From the NCBI RefSeq assembly GCF_030285665.1, contig NZ_CP127295.1, positions 2,790,001 to 2,854,000 of the forward strand: DNA of 64,000 nucleotides, read 5' to 3'. The DNA is from Amycolatopsis mongoliensis. Its GTDB lineage: Bacteria; Actinomycetota; Actinomycetes; Mycobacteriales; Pseudonocardiaceae. The notes beneath the pieces were generated by a model. It was not told where the DNA came from. It was given only the letters and a program-made list of their open reading frames with translations, and did not search any database. Below are positions 24,963-33,366 of this stretch, piece after piece. Within the stretch, counting starts at the first letter, position 1. Every line of letters begins with the position of its first letter. The position numbers were made by a program, and so were the translations under genes.

Positions 24963-25336
24963 TTGCCAGTGAACTCGGTCAGGGACAGCACGTTGCCGTC
25001 CGGATCGCGGAACCAGGCGATCCGCCCGCCGGGCGTGGTCCAGATTTTGTCGGTGTCCTGTGGCAGCGTGTCGAACGTGAGGAACTCCACGCCACGGCCC
25101 CGCAGCCCGGCCACCGCCGCCCGGATGTCGGCGACCGCCCAGCCGAGCACCGTGAACGGCTGCGGCGTGAACTCGGCGACGGCGGTGACGCGGAGCATGG
25201 TCGCGCCACTGCGGAACACGCACGCGAAGGGGGTCTGCTCGATGAACTCGAGCCCGGCGACATCCGTGTAGAAGACGCGGGAGCGCTCCAGGTCGGTCGA
25301 CGGTGCGAAGGCGACCAGATCCGCTGAACCGAGCAT
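24959..25336 (-). CDS. VOC-family (glyoxalase/bleomycin-resistance-like) protein
   Basis: A 125-residue protein with two VOC modules. SRVFYTDVAGLEFIEQTPFA opens the first and GRIAWFRDPDGNVLSLTEF closes the second, giving the usual C-terminal Glu ligand. It may act as a lyase, isomerase or binding protein; nothing around it settles the substrate. It lies 25 bases upstream of the UPF0303 gene and may be co-transcribed with it. Confidence 0.78.
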   Translation of the reverse strand: MLGSADLVAFAPSTDLERSRVFYTDVAGLEFIEQTPFACVFRSGATMLRVTAVAEFTPQPFTVLGWAVADIRAAVAGLRGRGVEFLTFDTLPQDTDKIWTTPGGRIAWFRDPDGNVLSLTEFTGN

Positions 25337-25405
25337 GGGTACCACCTCTCTCGGCGGAGAACGTACCCCTCGCCAGGCCGCGGACGTGGGGATGAGGAGG
25401 CAGGT

Positions 25406-27352
25406 ATGGGCCGGATCCGGCGGCGCACGGTGCTCGGCGGCGCGGCCGCGGCCACCGTCGCCGGCTCGCTGGCGGCCGCGTGCGCCGCTCCGGCACGGAA
25501 GGGGACGATCGACGACGTCCGCCACGTCGTCGTGCTGATGCAGGAGAACCGGTCGTTCGACCACTACTACGGCACGATGGCCGGCGTGCGCGGCTTCGGT
25601 GACCGCGCGGCGCTGCGGGACGTCTTCCGCCAGCGCGGCAAAGGGGCGCCGGTGCTGCCGTTCCGGATCGACACGTCCGTTGTGGACGGCCAGGACCTCG
25701 GCGAGCTGCCGCACGACTGGAACAGCACGCACCGCGCGTGGAACGGCGGCGCGTACGACGCCTGGGTCGCCGCGAAGAGCCCGATGACGATGGGGTACTT
25801 CACCCGCGACGACATCCCGTTCCAGCGCGCGCTGGCCGGTGCCTTCACGCTGTGCGACCACTACTTCTGCTCGATCCAGGGCCCGACGCAGCCGAACCGG
25901 CTGTTCCACTGGACCGGCACGATCGACCCGGACGGCGTCGCCGGCGGCCCGGTCACGCACAACTTCCCGGACTACGAGCCGTCGTTCCGCTGGACCACCT
26001 ATCCGGAGCGCCTCGAGTCCGCCGGGATCACGTGGCGGATCTACGCGAACGACGAGGAGCGCGGCGTCCCCGAGCACTTCGTCGGCGACTACGGCGACAA
26101 CCCGCTGTGGCTGTTCCGGAACTTCCACGACGCGCTGTACTCGATGGACCCGGTGAAGCGCCGGCTGGCCGAGCGCGCGAACCTGCGCACGAAGCTCCTG
26201 CCGGATTCGGGCAAGGGCAAGGACCTCGACCACGTGCTGGCCGAGTTCCTCGCCGACTGCGCGGCCGGGACGCTGCCCGCGGTGTCGTGGGTCGTGGCCC
26301 CGTACGGCTACTGCGAGCACCCCGCCGCCCGGCCGGTCGACGGCGCCGCCTACCTCCAGCGGATGCTGAAAGCGTTGTGGGACAAGCCGGAACTGTGGGA
26401 ATCGACCGTCGTCTTCATCAACTACGACGAAAACGACGGCTTCTTCGACCACGTCGTCCCGCCGACGCCGCCACCCGGGACCCCGGGCGAGTACCTGCCG
26501 GGCAACCGCCCGGAGAAGGGCGGTGCGTCCGGCGCTCCGATGCCGATCGGGCTGGGGCCGCGCGTGCCGATGACCGTCGTCTCGCCGTGGAGCCGCGGTG
26601 GCTGGGTGAACTCGCAGGTCTTCGACCACACGTCGGTGCTGCGCTTCCTCGAGACGTGGACCGGGGTGCGCGAGCCGAACATCTCGGCCTGGCGCCGCGC
26701 CATCTGCGGCGATCTGACCAGCTGTTTCGACTTCCGCGCGCACGACACGACGATCCCGCTGCTGCCGGACGCGGACGCGTTGCGCGCCGAAGCCGACCGG
26801 ACACAGTCCCGGCTGCCGAAGCCCGGGCTGGGGCCGGGTGCCCTGGTGCAGGATCCCGGCACGGCGAAGGCGCGCCCGCTGCCGTACCAGCCGGTCGCCT
26901 GGGCCACGGCCGGCCCGGGCGCGCTGGAGCTGCACCTGGCCAACCACGGGACGCAGACGCTGCAGCTGGCCGCGTACGCCTACCACGCGGGCGGAACGTC
27001 ACAACGCTTCGACGTCGGCCCGAAGAGCGAGCTGACGGGCGAAATCCCGTACGCCGAGTCGTACGACATCGCCATCCACGGCCCGAACGGGTTCGTCGTC
27101 GAGGCTTCCGGCAAAGCGGGCCTCGACGCCTCCGTCACGTTCACGTCGGCGCCCGCGCTGCGCGTCACGGTGACCAACAGCGGGCCGGCGCCGGTCGCGC
27201 TGAACGGCGTCACGATCGCACCGAAAACCTCGCACGACTTCCCGGTGCCGGCGAAGAACGGCTGGTACGACGTCACGTTCGAGGCGCCGGGGTGGCGTCG
27301 CCGCTTCGCCGGGCACCTCGAGGACGGCCGCCCGTCGCGGACCGGGCCCTAA
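25406..27352 (+). CDS. Tat-secreted phosphocholine-type phospholipase C
   Basis: A 648-residue exported phosphoesterase. The N-terminus (RRRTVLGGAAAATVAGSLAA) is a Tat signal, possibly with a lipid-attached Cys at AAACAAP. VVLMQENRSFDHYYGTMAGV is the metal/nucleophile block of the alkaline-phosphatase-like PLC family; YDENDGFFDHVVPP is another. Two beta-sandwich (DUF756-like) repeats fill the last ~170 residues (LELHLANHGTQTLQLAAYAY). It hydrolyses phosphatidylcholine or sphingomyelin outside the cell in related bacteria, often for phosphate supply. The stop overlaps the convergent M20 gene by 4 bp. Confidence 0.9.
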   Translation: MGRIRRRTVLGGAAAATVAGSLAAACAAPARKGTIDDVRHVVVLMQENRSFDHYYGTMAGVRGFGDRAALRDVFRQRGKGAPVLPFRIDTSVVDGQDLGELPHDWNSTHRAWNGGAYDAWVAAKSPMTMGYFTRDDIPFQRALAGAFTLCDHYFCSIQGPTQPNRLFHWTGTIDPDGVAGGPVTHNFPDYEPSFRWTTYPERLESAGITWRIYANDEERGVPEHFVGDYGDNPLWLFRNFHDALYSMDPVKRRLAERANLRTKLLPDSGKGKDLDHVLAEFLADCAAGTLPAVSWVVAPYGYCEHPAARPVDGAAYLQRMLKALWDKPELWESTVVFINYDENDGFFDHVVPPTPPPGTPGEYLPGNRPEKGGASGAPMPIGLGPRVPMTVVSPWSRGGWVNSQVFDHTSVLRFLETWTGVREPNISAWRRAICGDLTSCFDFRAHDTTIPLLPDADALRAEADRTQSRLPKPGLGPGALVQDPGTAKARPLPYQPVAWATAGPGALELHLANHGTQTLQLAAYAYHAGGTSQRFDVGPKSELTGEIPYAESYDIAIHGPNGFVVEASGKAGLDASVTFTSAPALRVTVTNSGPAPVALNGVTIAPKTSHDFPVPAKNGWYDVTFEAPGWRRRFAGHLEDGRPSRTGP

Positions 27353-28578
27353 CGCAGGGCGTCCAGCGCGAACGCGGCGAGCATCGCGACGCCGCTCGGC
27401 ATCGCGTCCTCGTCGAAGAGCACGCGGTTGGAGTGGTTCGCGGCCGCCTCGGCGGGGTCGACGCCGGGCGGGCACGCGCCGAGGAACGCGTACGCGCCCT
27501 GAACGCGTTGCAGGACGTAGGAAAAGTCCTCGGCGCCCATCAGCGGGTCCGCCATCAGTTCGACGTTCTCCAGGCCGAGCACGGCCTCCCCGAGGGTGAG
27601 GACTTCGGCGGCGACGCGGTCGTCGTTGACCGTCACCGGGTAGCCCGGCTCGACGTCGGCGACGACGCGGCAGCCGTACGCCGCGCCGACCTGTTCGCAC
27701 ACCTTCGGCAGCTCGGCGCGGACCAGCGCGCGCGTCTGCTCGGACAGCGTGCGGATCGTGCCCTCCAGCTCGGCGGTCTCCGGGATGATGTTCGTCGTCG
27801 TGCCGGCCTGGATCCGCGTCACCGACAGCACCGCGGGGTCGAACACGCTGACCCGGCGCGTGATCATCGTGTGCAGCGCGCCGACCATCGCCGCGGCCGC
27901 CGGCACCGGGTCGATCGTGTGCTGCGGCGCCGAGCCGTGGCCGCCCTTGCCGGTCACGAGCACCGAGAACGAGTCCGCCGATGCCATCTGCGGGCCCGGC
28001 CGGATCGACAGCAGCCCGCTGCGGAGGTTGGCGAGGATGTGGATGCCGAACGCGCGCTCGACCCGCGTCCCGGCGGCGTCGAGCACGCCTTCGTGGATCA
28101 TGAACCGGGCACCGTGGTGCCCCTCCTCGCCCGGCTGGAACATGAACACGACCGACCCGGCCAGCTGGTCCCGGCGCTCGGCGAGCAGCCGCGCCGCCGA
28201 GGCCAGCATCGCGACGTGCGTGTCGTGCCCGCACGCGTGCATCGACTCCGCGTCCTCGGAGGCGAAGCCGAGGCCGGTGTCTTCGGTCAGCGGCAGGGCG
28301 TCCATGTCGCCGCGCAGCAGCACCGCGGGGCCGGGCCGGGCGCCGCGCAGGACGGCCGTCAGCGACGTCGTGGCCTTGCCTTCGGTGATCTCCAGCGGCA
28401 GGCCGGCGAGCGCTTCGCGGATCGCCGCCTGGGTGCGCGGGAGGTGGAGCCCCTGTTCCGGGTGGCGGTGCACGGCGCGCCGGAGCGCGACGGTGCGGTC
28501 TTGCAGCGCCCGCGCGTCGTCGAGGAGGCTGGCGAACGGCGTACCGGGCAGGGTGGGCAGGTCAGTGGGGCCGGTCAT
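27349..28578 (-). CDS. M20-family amidohydrolase/peptidase
   Basis: A 409-residue cytoplasmic enzyme. The metal-binding motifs are HACGHDTHVAMLASAARLL and FMFQPGEEGHHGARFMIHEG, and the dimerisation domain contains GHGSAPQHTIDPVPAAAAM. This is the hippuricase/IAA-amino-acid-hydrolase/N-acyl-amino-acid amidohydrolase branch of M20. It removes acyl groups from amino acids or similar amides; the exact substrate is open. It stands alone. Confidence 0.87.
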   Translation of the reverse strand: MTGPTDLPTLPGTPFASLLDDARALQDRTVALRRAVHRHPEQGLHLPRTQAAIREALAGLPLEITEGKATTSLTAVLRGARPGPAVLLRGDMDALPLTEDTGLGFASEDAESMHACGHDTHVAMLASAARLLAERRDQLAGSVVFMFQPGEEGHHGARFMIHEGVLDAAGTRVERAFGIHILANLRSGLLSIRPGPQMASADSFSVLVTGKGGHGSAPQHTIDPVPAAAAMVGALHTMITRRVSVFDPAVLSVTRIQAGTTTNIIPETAELEGTIRTLSEQTRALVRAELPKVCEQVGAAYGCRVVADVEPGYPVTVNDDRVAAEVLTLGEAVLGLENVELMADPLMGAEDFSYVLQRVQGAYAFLGACPPGVDPAEAAANHSNRVLFDEDAMPSGVAMLAAFALDALR

Positions 28579-28655
28579 GGTCCCGATAGTGCCCCATGCG
28601 GCGCTTCGGGCGCACCGTGCGTGCGTTCGGTCGAGCAGCGGAATACGGTGTGCGC

Positions 28656-29138
28656 ATGGCGGTGGATGAGCCGGTCACGGGCTTCGCGGTAGCCGTGGTC
28701 CGGGAAGACGGTCGGTGGCGGTGCAGTGCGCTCGACCCGGGGGCGCTGACCGAGCTGGACGCAGCGATCACTGAACTGGGCAAACTACGTTCCACCGGTG
28801 CGTCCTTCGGGCTGCTGGCGGTCGACGACGAGTTCTTCGTCATCGTCCGGCCGAGCCCGCGAGGCCCGTCGTTGCTGCTCTCGGACGCGGCGGCGGCACT
28901 GGACTACGACATCGCGGCGGACGTCCTCGACGTCCTGCGCGTCGATCCACCGGACGAGGAGGACGACTCCGTCTGGCCCGAGGGCGACCTGTCGATCCTC
29001 GAGGATCTCGGGCTGCCCGGGCCGGAGCTGGAGGTCATCGTCGGCGAGGTCGACCTGTACCCGGACGAGCAGCTGCAGATGGTCGCGCAGCGGTGCGGGT
29101 TCGGCGGCGAGTTCGCCAAGCTCCTGGACGAGCTCTGA
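28656..29138 (+). CDS. tRNA adenosine deaminase-associated protein
   Basis: A 160-residue acidic protein (GFAVAVVREDGRWRCSALDP, DPPDEEDDSVWPEGDLSILE) of the actinobacterial family always found before tadA. The function is unknown; the position suggests a partner of TadA. I start at ATG 28656 because the upstream in-frame codons are Arg-rich and not like the family. The C-terminus runs directly into the tadA coding region. Confidence 0.8.
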   Translation: MAVDEPVTGFAVAVVREDGRWRCSALDPGALTELDAAITELGKLRSTGASFGLLAVDDEFFVIVRPSPRGPSLLLSDAAAALDYDIAADVLDVLRVDPPDEEDDSVWPEGDLSILEDLGLPGPELEVIVGEVDLYPDEQLQMVAQRCGFGGEFAKLLDEL

Positions 29139-29590
29139 GACGGCCGTCCGACACCGAAGCCGTGGAGGCGGCGCTGGAAGCGGCGCGCGCCCCCGGCTCG
29201 GACGTGCCGATCGGCGCGGTGGTCTTCGCCCCCGACGGCAAGCCCCTGGCGGCGGCGCGCAACGCGCGTGTCGAGCTGGGTGACCCGACGGCGCACGCGG
29301 AGATCCTCGCGCTGCGGGCGGCGGCGGGCGTGGTGGGCGACGGCTGGCGCCTGGAGGGCTGCACGCTGGCGGTGACGCTGGAGCCGTGCACGATGTGCGC
29401 CGGAGCCCTGGTGCTGGCCCGGATCTCGCGGCTGGTGTTCGGAGCGTGGGAGCCGAAGACGGGCGCGGTGGGTTCGTTGTGGGACGTCGTGCGTGACCGC
29501 CGTCTCAACCACCGCCCGGAGGTCCACGGCGGCGTGCTCGCCGAGGAGTGCGCCGGGTTGCTGGAGACGTACTTCGCCACGCGACGCTGA
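29093..29590 (+). CDS. tadA: tRNA-specific adenosine deaminase TadA
   Basis: A zinc deaminase that converts A34 to inosine in tRNA-Arg(ACG). The catalytic HAE is in DPTAHAEILALRAAA and the zinc Cys pair in LEPCTMCAG. The start is uncertain: the GTG at 29093 overlaps the previous gene by 46 bases, a CTG at 29135 would overlap its stop as CTGA, and a GTG at 29162 would remove part of the first helix. The conserved protein begins near DTEAVEAALEAAR, so CTG 29135 or GTG 29162 may be the true start. Confidence 0.9.
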   Translation: MRVRRRVRQAPGRALRRPSDTEAVEAALEAARAPGSDVPIGAVVFAPDGKPLAAARNARVELGDPTAHAEILALRAAAGVVGDGWRLEGCTLAVTLEPCTMCAGALVLARISRLVFGAWEPKTGAVGSLWDVVRDRRLNHRPEVHGGVLAEECAGLLETYFATRR

Positions 29591-29622
29591 TTCGGCTCGC
29601 CGTCGGCGGGTACCCCTTCGCC

Positions 29623-29838
29623 ATGACTGTGAAGGACAAGATCCAGCAGACAGTGGGCGGCGCGCGTTCGAAGCTCGGCAAGGCGACGGGCAACCGGCGC
29701 CTGGAGGCCGCGGGCCGTATGCAGCGCCGCCGCGCCCAGGTCGCCGAGGTGGCCCACGACCTCCGTTCGAAGGCACGTGGTCTGGCCCGAGATATGCAGG
29801 TCAGGCGCCGGGCCGACCGCCCCGGCGACCCCTGGTGA
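29623..29838 (+). CDS. CsbD-like small stress protein
   Basis: A 71-residue, highly charged helical protein: KDKIQQTVGGARSKLGKATG is the CsbD-type N-terminus (GDKIKNKAQELKGK..GKATGD in relatives). The C-terminus is Arg-rich. CsbD proteins accumulate in general stress; the role is unknown. It lies 33 bp upstream of the tRNA-Ser gene on the same strand. Confidence 0.6.
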   Translation: MTVKDKIQQTVGGARSKLGKATGNRRLEAAGRMQRRRAQVAEVAHDLRSKARGLARDMQVRRRADRPGDPW

Positions 29839-29858
29839 GGCACGTGGGCACGCTCCGG

Positions 29859-29864
29859 TATTGT
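29859..29864 (+). promoter_or_regulatory. -10 box of tRNA-Ser(CGA)
   Basis: TATTGT ends 7 bases before the first base of the tRNA, as expected for a transcript starting at or next to the mature 5' end. Confidence 0.55.
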
Positions 29865-29871
29865 TCTCGGC

Positions 29872-29959
29872 GGTGGCGTGTCCGAGCGGCCGAAGGAGCA
29901 CGACTCGAAATCGTGTGACGGCTAATCCCCGTCCGTGGGTTCAAATCCCACCGCCACCG
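29872..29959 (+). tRNA. tRNA-Ser(CGA)
   Basis: An 88-nt type II tRNA. The acceptor GGTGGCG pairs with CGCCACC, the anticodon arm is CACGA-CTCGAAA-TCGTG with anticodon CGA, the long variable arm GACGG/CCGTC is present and the T arm is GTGGG-TTCAAAT-CCCAC. The discriminator is G and CCA is not encoded. It reads UCG. Confidence 0.95.
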
Positions 29960-29968
29960 CTCTCGAAC

Positions 29969-30003
29969 CGCCCGGCGACCCTCATGGGGTTGCCGGGCGT
30001 TTT
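29969..30003 (+). terminator. Intrinsic terminator after tRNA-Ser(CGA)
   Basis: CGCCCGGC..ACCC pairs with GGGGT.GCCGGGCG around a short loop and is followed by TTTT (30000-30003). It starts 10 bases after the tRNA. Confidence 0.8.
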
Positions 30004-30041
30004 GCTGTGCCGTCTCGGATGTCTCTCGCTAGGGTGCCTCC

Positions 30042-30686
30042 GTGCAGCAGCCAGCCGATCTCCTGACGGTCCGCGAGTCCTACGACCGGGTCGCCGATGT
30101 CTACGTGGAGCTTGGCGTGGGCCGGTTGGAGGAGGTGCCGTGGCTGCGGGCCGCGCTTGCCGCCTTCGCCGAGTCCGTCCGCGGGCTGGGCCCGGTCCTG
30201 GACGTCGGCTGCGGCCCCGGCACCGTCACCGCGCACCTGACCGGCTTGGGGCTGGACGCCTCGGGTGTCGACCTGTCGCCGCGCATGGTCGAGCACGCCC
30301 AGCGGCTGCACCCCGAATTGCGGTTTTCGGTCGCTTCGGCCACTGAACTCGAGTTGGTTCCGGCGTCGCTCGGTGGCGTGCTCGGCTGGTGGTCGTTGTT
30401 CAACCTTCCGCGCGCGGCGCTGCCCGGCGTGCTGCGAACCTTCGCCGAGGCGCTCGTGCCCGGGGGCCAAGCTCTGATCGGCACGCACGTCGGCGACGGC
30501 GACGTGCCGCGGACCCAGGGCTACGGCGGTCTGCCGGTGTCCTGGACGACGCACCTGTACCAGCCCGAAGAGCTGGCCGGAATGCTGGCCGACGCCGGTC
30601 TCGAGGTGGTCGCCGACCTGAGGATGCCTGCCCGGCTGAAGCAGCGCCCGCAGGTGTTGCTCGCCGCACGGCGCCCGGCGGCCTGA
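30042..30686 (+). CDS. Class I SAM-dependent methyltransferase
   Basis: A 214-residue methyltransferase. Motif I is VLDVGCGPGTVTAHL (residues ~52-66) and SGVDLSPRMVEHAQRL is motif II; LGWWSLFNLPRAALP follows motif IV. It methylates a small molecule with SAM; the substrate is unknown. The start is GTG. No accessory domain is seen. The gene stands alone between the tRNA and a convergent acetyltransferase gene. Confidence 0.85.
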   Translation: MQQPADLLTVRESYDRVADVYVELGVGRLEEVPWLRAALAAFAESVRGLGPVLDVGCGPGTVTAHLTGLGLDASGVDLSPRMVEHAQRLHPELRFSVASATELELVPASLGGVLGWWSLFNLPRAALPGVLRTFAEALVPGGQALIGTHVGDGDVPRTQGYGGLPVSWTTHLYQPEELAGMLADAGLEVVADLRMPARLKQRPQVLLAARRPAA

Positions 30687-30700
30687 TGCCGTGCGGGGTG

Positions 30701-31201
30701 TCACCCCGGCCACACGCCGAGCCACTGCTTGGCGCCGTACGCCTCGAACCGCTCCACCTCGGTGAAGCCCAGCTTCTCGGCGAGGCGCATCGAGGGTGCG
30801 TTGGCGGTCTGGGTGCACAGCGCCACGGGCTTGCCGGGATGCGCGCCGGCGAACCAGCCGAGTGCCGCTGCGCACGCTTCGGCCGCGTACCCGTGCCCCC
30901 ACGCCTCCGGCAGGAACAGGTAGCCGAGCTCCGTTTCCGCGACGCCGTCGCGCGGATCGAGCGTGATCATCCCGATCATCGCGCCGTCGAGCTCGACCAC
31001 GAAGAACCCGGGGCGGCGGCCGGGCAGCTCGGGAGTCGTGCGCTCGAGCTCGTCGCGCGGTCGGGAGCCGCCGATGTAGGTGCCCACCTCCGGTGAGGCG
31101 AACAGGTCGATGAACGCGGCCCGGTCTCGCGCCTCGGACTCGCGGAGCACGAGGCGTTCGGTCCTGATCGGAGCGGGCGGCCAGGCGGCGGGTCCGGACA
31201 T
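30701..31201 (-). CDS. GNAT-family (RimJ/RimL-like) acetyltransferase
   Basis: A 166-residue protein. IRTERLVLRESEARDRAAFI is the typical RimJ-type beginning, AETELGYLFLPEAWGHGYAA is the acetyl-CoA-binding block, and NAPSMRLAEKLGFTEVERFE the C-terminal helix. It may acetylate a small amine or an N-terminus. ATG 31201 is chosen because the longer in-frame start precedes unrelated sequence. Confidence 0.85.
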   Translation of the reverse strand: MSGPAAWPPAPIRTERLVLRESEARDRAAFIDLFASPEVGTYIGGSRPRDELERTTPELPGRRPGFFVVELDGAMIGMITLDPRDGVAETELGYLFLPEAWGHGYAAEACAAALGWFAGAHPGKPVALCTQTANAPSMRLAEKLGFTEVERFEAYGAKQWLGVWPG

Positions 31202-31343
31202 GACCGGCAACTTATCGCAGACCCGGCCGGGCAGATGCCCCTTCCACGCCCGCCACAGCCGGCTGATCTCGGCCGCCGCTTGACTTGAAGGGCTCTTGAA
31301 GTGTGACCGTGGTCGGCACAGGCTGAGCACCAAGGAGCACACC

Positions 31344-32114
31344 ATGAAGGTCCTCGTCACCGGGGCCACCGGCAACACCGGCCGCCACGTCGTCCGTGGC
31401 CTGCTCGACCTCCCCGCGGACGTCCGGGTTCTCGTCCGCGACCCGGCGAAGGCCCCCGGCGGTGTCGAAGTCGTCCAGGGCGACATCACCGATCCGGCCG
31501 AGGCCGCCGAAGGGGTTGATGCCGTTTACTTCGTCTGGCCCTTCTACTCCGCCGAAGGTATCGACAAAGCCGTAAAGCCGTTCAAGGACAAGAAGATCGT
31601 CTACGTCTCATCGGTGGCCGCGGAAGACGGCGGGTTCTGGGGTGAAGTCGAGGAATCCGTGAAAGCCGTGACCCACGACTGGACTTTCCTCCGCATCACC
31701 GGCCTCGCCACCAACACCCTCGGCTGGGTACCGCAAGCGAAAACCGGCAAGGTGCGGGCGCCGTACGGGCAAGCCAAGCGGTCCCTCGTCCACGAAAAGG
31801 ACGTCGCCGACATGGCTGTCAAAGCTTTCACCGAAAACCACGGCAAGCAGATCTACCTCGTCACCGGTCCCGAAGCCCTCAGTCAGGCCCGGCAAGCGGA
31901 AATCATCGGGCAAGCGATGCGAACGCCCGTCCGCTGGGAAGAACAGCCGCTCGACGAAGCAGCAGCGCAGCTGGGCGAGGAATTCGCGAAGAGCGCCCTG
32001 CCCTACTGGGCCTCCCTCGTCGACGATCCGGAGCCCGTCTCCCCGGACGTCGCGAAAGTCACCGGGCATCCCGCCCGGCCCTTCGACGACTGGGCGCGGG
32101 AACGGTTCAGCTGA
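31344..32114 (+). CDS. NmrA-like NAD(P)-binding oxidoreductase
   Basis: A 256-residue atypical short-chain dehydrogenase. The dinucleotide loop is MKVLVTGATGNTGRHVVRGL and the body matches NmrA/QOR2-type redox sensors (WTFLRITGLATNTLGWVPQA). There is no clear Tyr-x-x-x-Lys pair, so it may sense rather than catalyse. AAGGAG lies 6 bases before the ATG. The end overlaps a convergent gene by 8 bp. Confidence 0.8.
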   Translation: MKVLVTGATGNTGRHVVRGLLDLPADVRVLVRDPAKAPGGVEVVQGDITDPAEAAEGVDAVYFVWPFYSAEGIDKAVKPFKDKKIVYVSSVAAEDGGFWGEVEESVKAVTHDWTFLRITGLATNTLGWVPQAKTGKVRAPYGQAKRSLVHEKDVADMAVKAFTENHGKQIYLVTGPEALSQARQAEIIGQAMRTPVRWEEQPLDEAAAQLGEEFAKSALPYWASLVDDPEPVSPDVAKVTGHPARPFDDWARERFS

Positions 32115-32679
32115 GCTCGACCGCCGGTGCCGTCAGCGGCTCCAGCTCCGCCACCAGCGAAGACAGCGAAGCGATCTTCGCGGAAACCGTCCGGACCACC
32201 GCCGCGCACGCCGTGCTGACCGTGCTCACCACCTCGGCCGACCGGTCGTCCGCCAGGACCGCCGCGACGGCCGCCGAGGCCGAGTCCGCGAGAGCGCACA
32301 CCTCCGTGGACGCCGAGACCGCCAGCTCGTCCAGCTGGGCGGCGATCCGGACGCCCACCGCGGCCGTCGTGGCCGCCGCGCGGGCCGCCGCGGCGTACTG
32401 ACCGTCCACTGTGTCCGCCCAGATGCCGAACGTCTCCGCGCTGCCGCCGGTTTCGGCGTGCTCGACGCCGTTGCGGAACTCCGCGGAAGCCGACTTCACC
32501 AGCAAAGCGCCCGCGTCGACCGCCGAAGCGGACGAGCTGATCGACGACGGTGAGCAGTCCAGGTGCCGCAGCGCCGCGACCGGATCCGGGGCGCCGATGC
32601 GGCCGGCCGCCGCACGCAGGGGAGCCAGCCGGCCGGCCGCCGCTGTCAACGCCGGGTGTTCGAACACCGGAGACGTCAC
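32107..32679 (-). CDS. Hypothetical Ala/Ser-rich helical protein (ESX-associated type)
   Basis: A 190-residue, alanine-rich protein with no recognised domain. It is predicted to be almost wholly helical and has no signal peptide. The ATG overlaps the stop of the 122-residue gene upstream by 4 bases. Low complexity and pairing with a similar helical gene resemble WXG/EspC-type secretion pairs of actinomycetes, but no WxG motif is seen, so this is only a suggestion. Confidence 0.55.
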   Translation of the reverse strand: MTSPVFEHPALTAAAGRLAPLRAAAGRIGAPDPVAALRHLDCSPSSISSSASAVDAGALLVKSASAEFRNGVEHAETGGSAETFGIWADTVDGQYAAAARAAATTAAVGVRIAAQLDELAVSASTEVCALADSASAAVAAVLADDRSAEVVSTVSTACAAVVRTVSAKIASLSSLVAELEPLTAPAVELS

Positions 32680-33044
32680 GGAGCCACCGCGATCCGCCCC
32701 CGGAAGCCGGTGCTCCGGGGGCTCTCGGCCGCCATGCGCAGCCGGCCGGCCAGGTCGGACGTCGCGTCGCCGAGGACGCGCGCGTCCGCTTCGCGGGCCG
32801 CGAGGGCGGCCGCCCAGCGCGCCGCCAGCTCGCGGGCCTGGGCCGAGATGCCGAACGGCGTCGAATCGACGCGGGCTTCGGCGAACCTCCCCGCCGCCTT
32901 GTCGTCGGTGGCCGCGGCCTGGTCGAGCAGGTCCGCGGCAGTGCGCAGCCGGTCAGGCCTCTTCGGGGGGTTCCGGGTGGCGAAGCCCCCGGGGCGAAGC
33001 CCGGGTGTGTCACTGTCGATCCGCGAGCCTCTGCCTTCCGGCAT
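32676..33044 (-). CDS. Hypothetical helical protein, first gene of a coupled pair
   Basis: A 122-residue protein. The first ~35 residues are disordered (PGLRPGGFATRNPPKRPDRL) and the rest is helical (TAADLLDQAAATDDKAAGRF). ACGGAGG lies 5 bases before ATG 33044, which fixes the start against a longer TTG. Size and helical content fit a WXG100/EspC-like partner of the next gene, with which it is coupled. No family is recognised with confidence. Confidence 0.55.
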   Translation of the reverse strand: MPEGRGSRIDSDTPGLRPGGFATRNPPKRPDRLRTAADLLDQAAATDDKAAGRFAEARVDSTPFGISAQARELAARWAAALAAREADARVLGDATSDLAGRLRMAAESPRSTGFRGRIAVAP

Positions 33045-33366
33045 GGGGACCTCCGTCGTCAAGGGCGCTCACTCGATCGTGGAAGATCTTGCCTCATGCT
33101 CCCGAGCCGCCCGCATCGCGGTGACCAGCGGCGTTGACCGCGTTCCACCAAGTGGACGTCTTGACCGCGGGCCGGACCAAGGTCGACCATGAGCACATGC
33201 CCGCCACCTCGGAAAGCACCCCGATCCGGTGGTACGGCCGCGCCTCCGAGCGGTCGGTCGGAGAAGGCACCGTGGAGCTCCTGCTGCGCCGCGGCCGCCT
33301 GGGCTCGCCCCCTGCCTGACGCGAGCCCGGCGTCCGAATCCTTCCGAAAACCCTTGGAGCACAACC
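33045..33366. other. Divergent promoter region of the TauD and helical-pair genes
   Basis: About 320 bp without a gene I can support. Several short ORFs cross it, for example a 61-codon one from TTG 33134, but none has a good ribosome-binding site or protein-like composition. GGAG at 33355 is the ribosome-binding site of the dioxygenase gene. Confidence 0.4.

Noticed and set aside
33134..33319. 61-residue ORF upstream of the TauD gene as a leader peptide
   Set aside because: TTG start without ribosome-binding site, no Cys codons or attenuator stem, and no similarity to sulfur-gene leader peptides.
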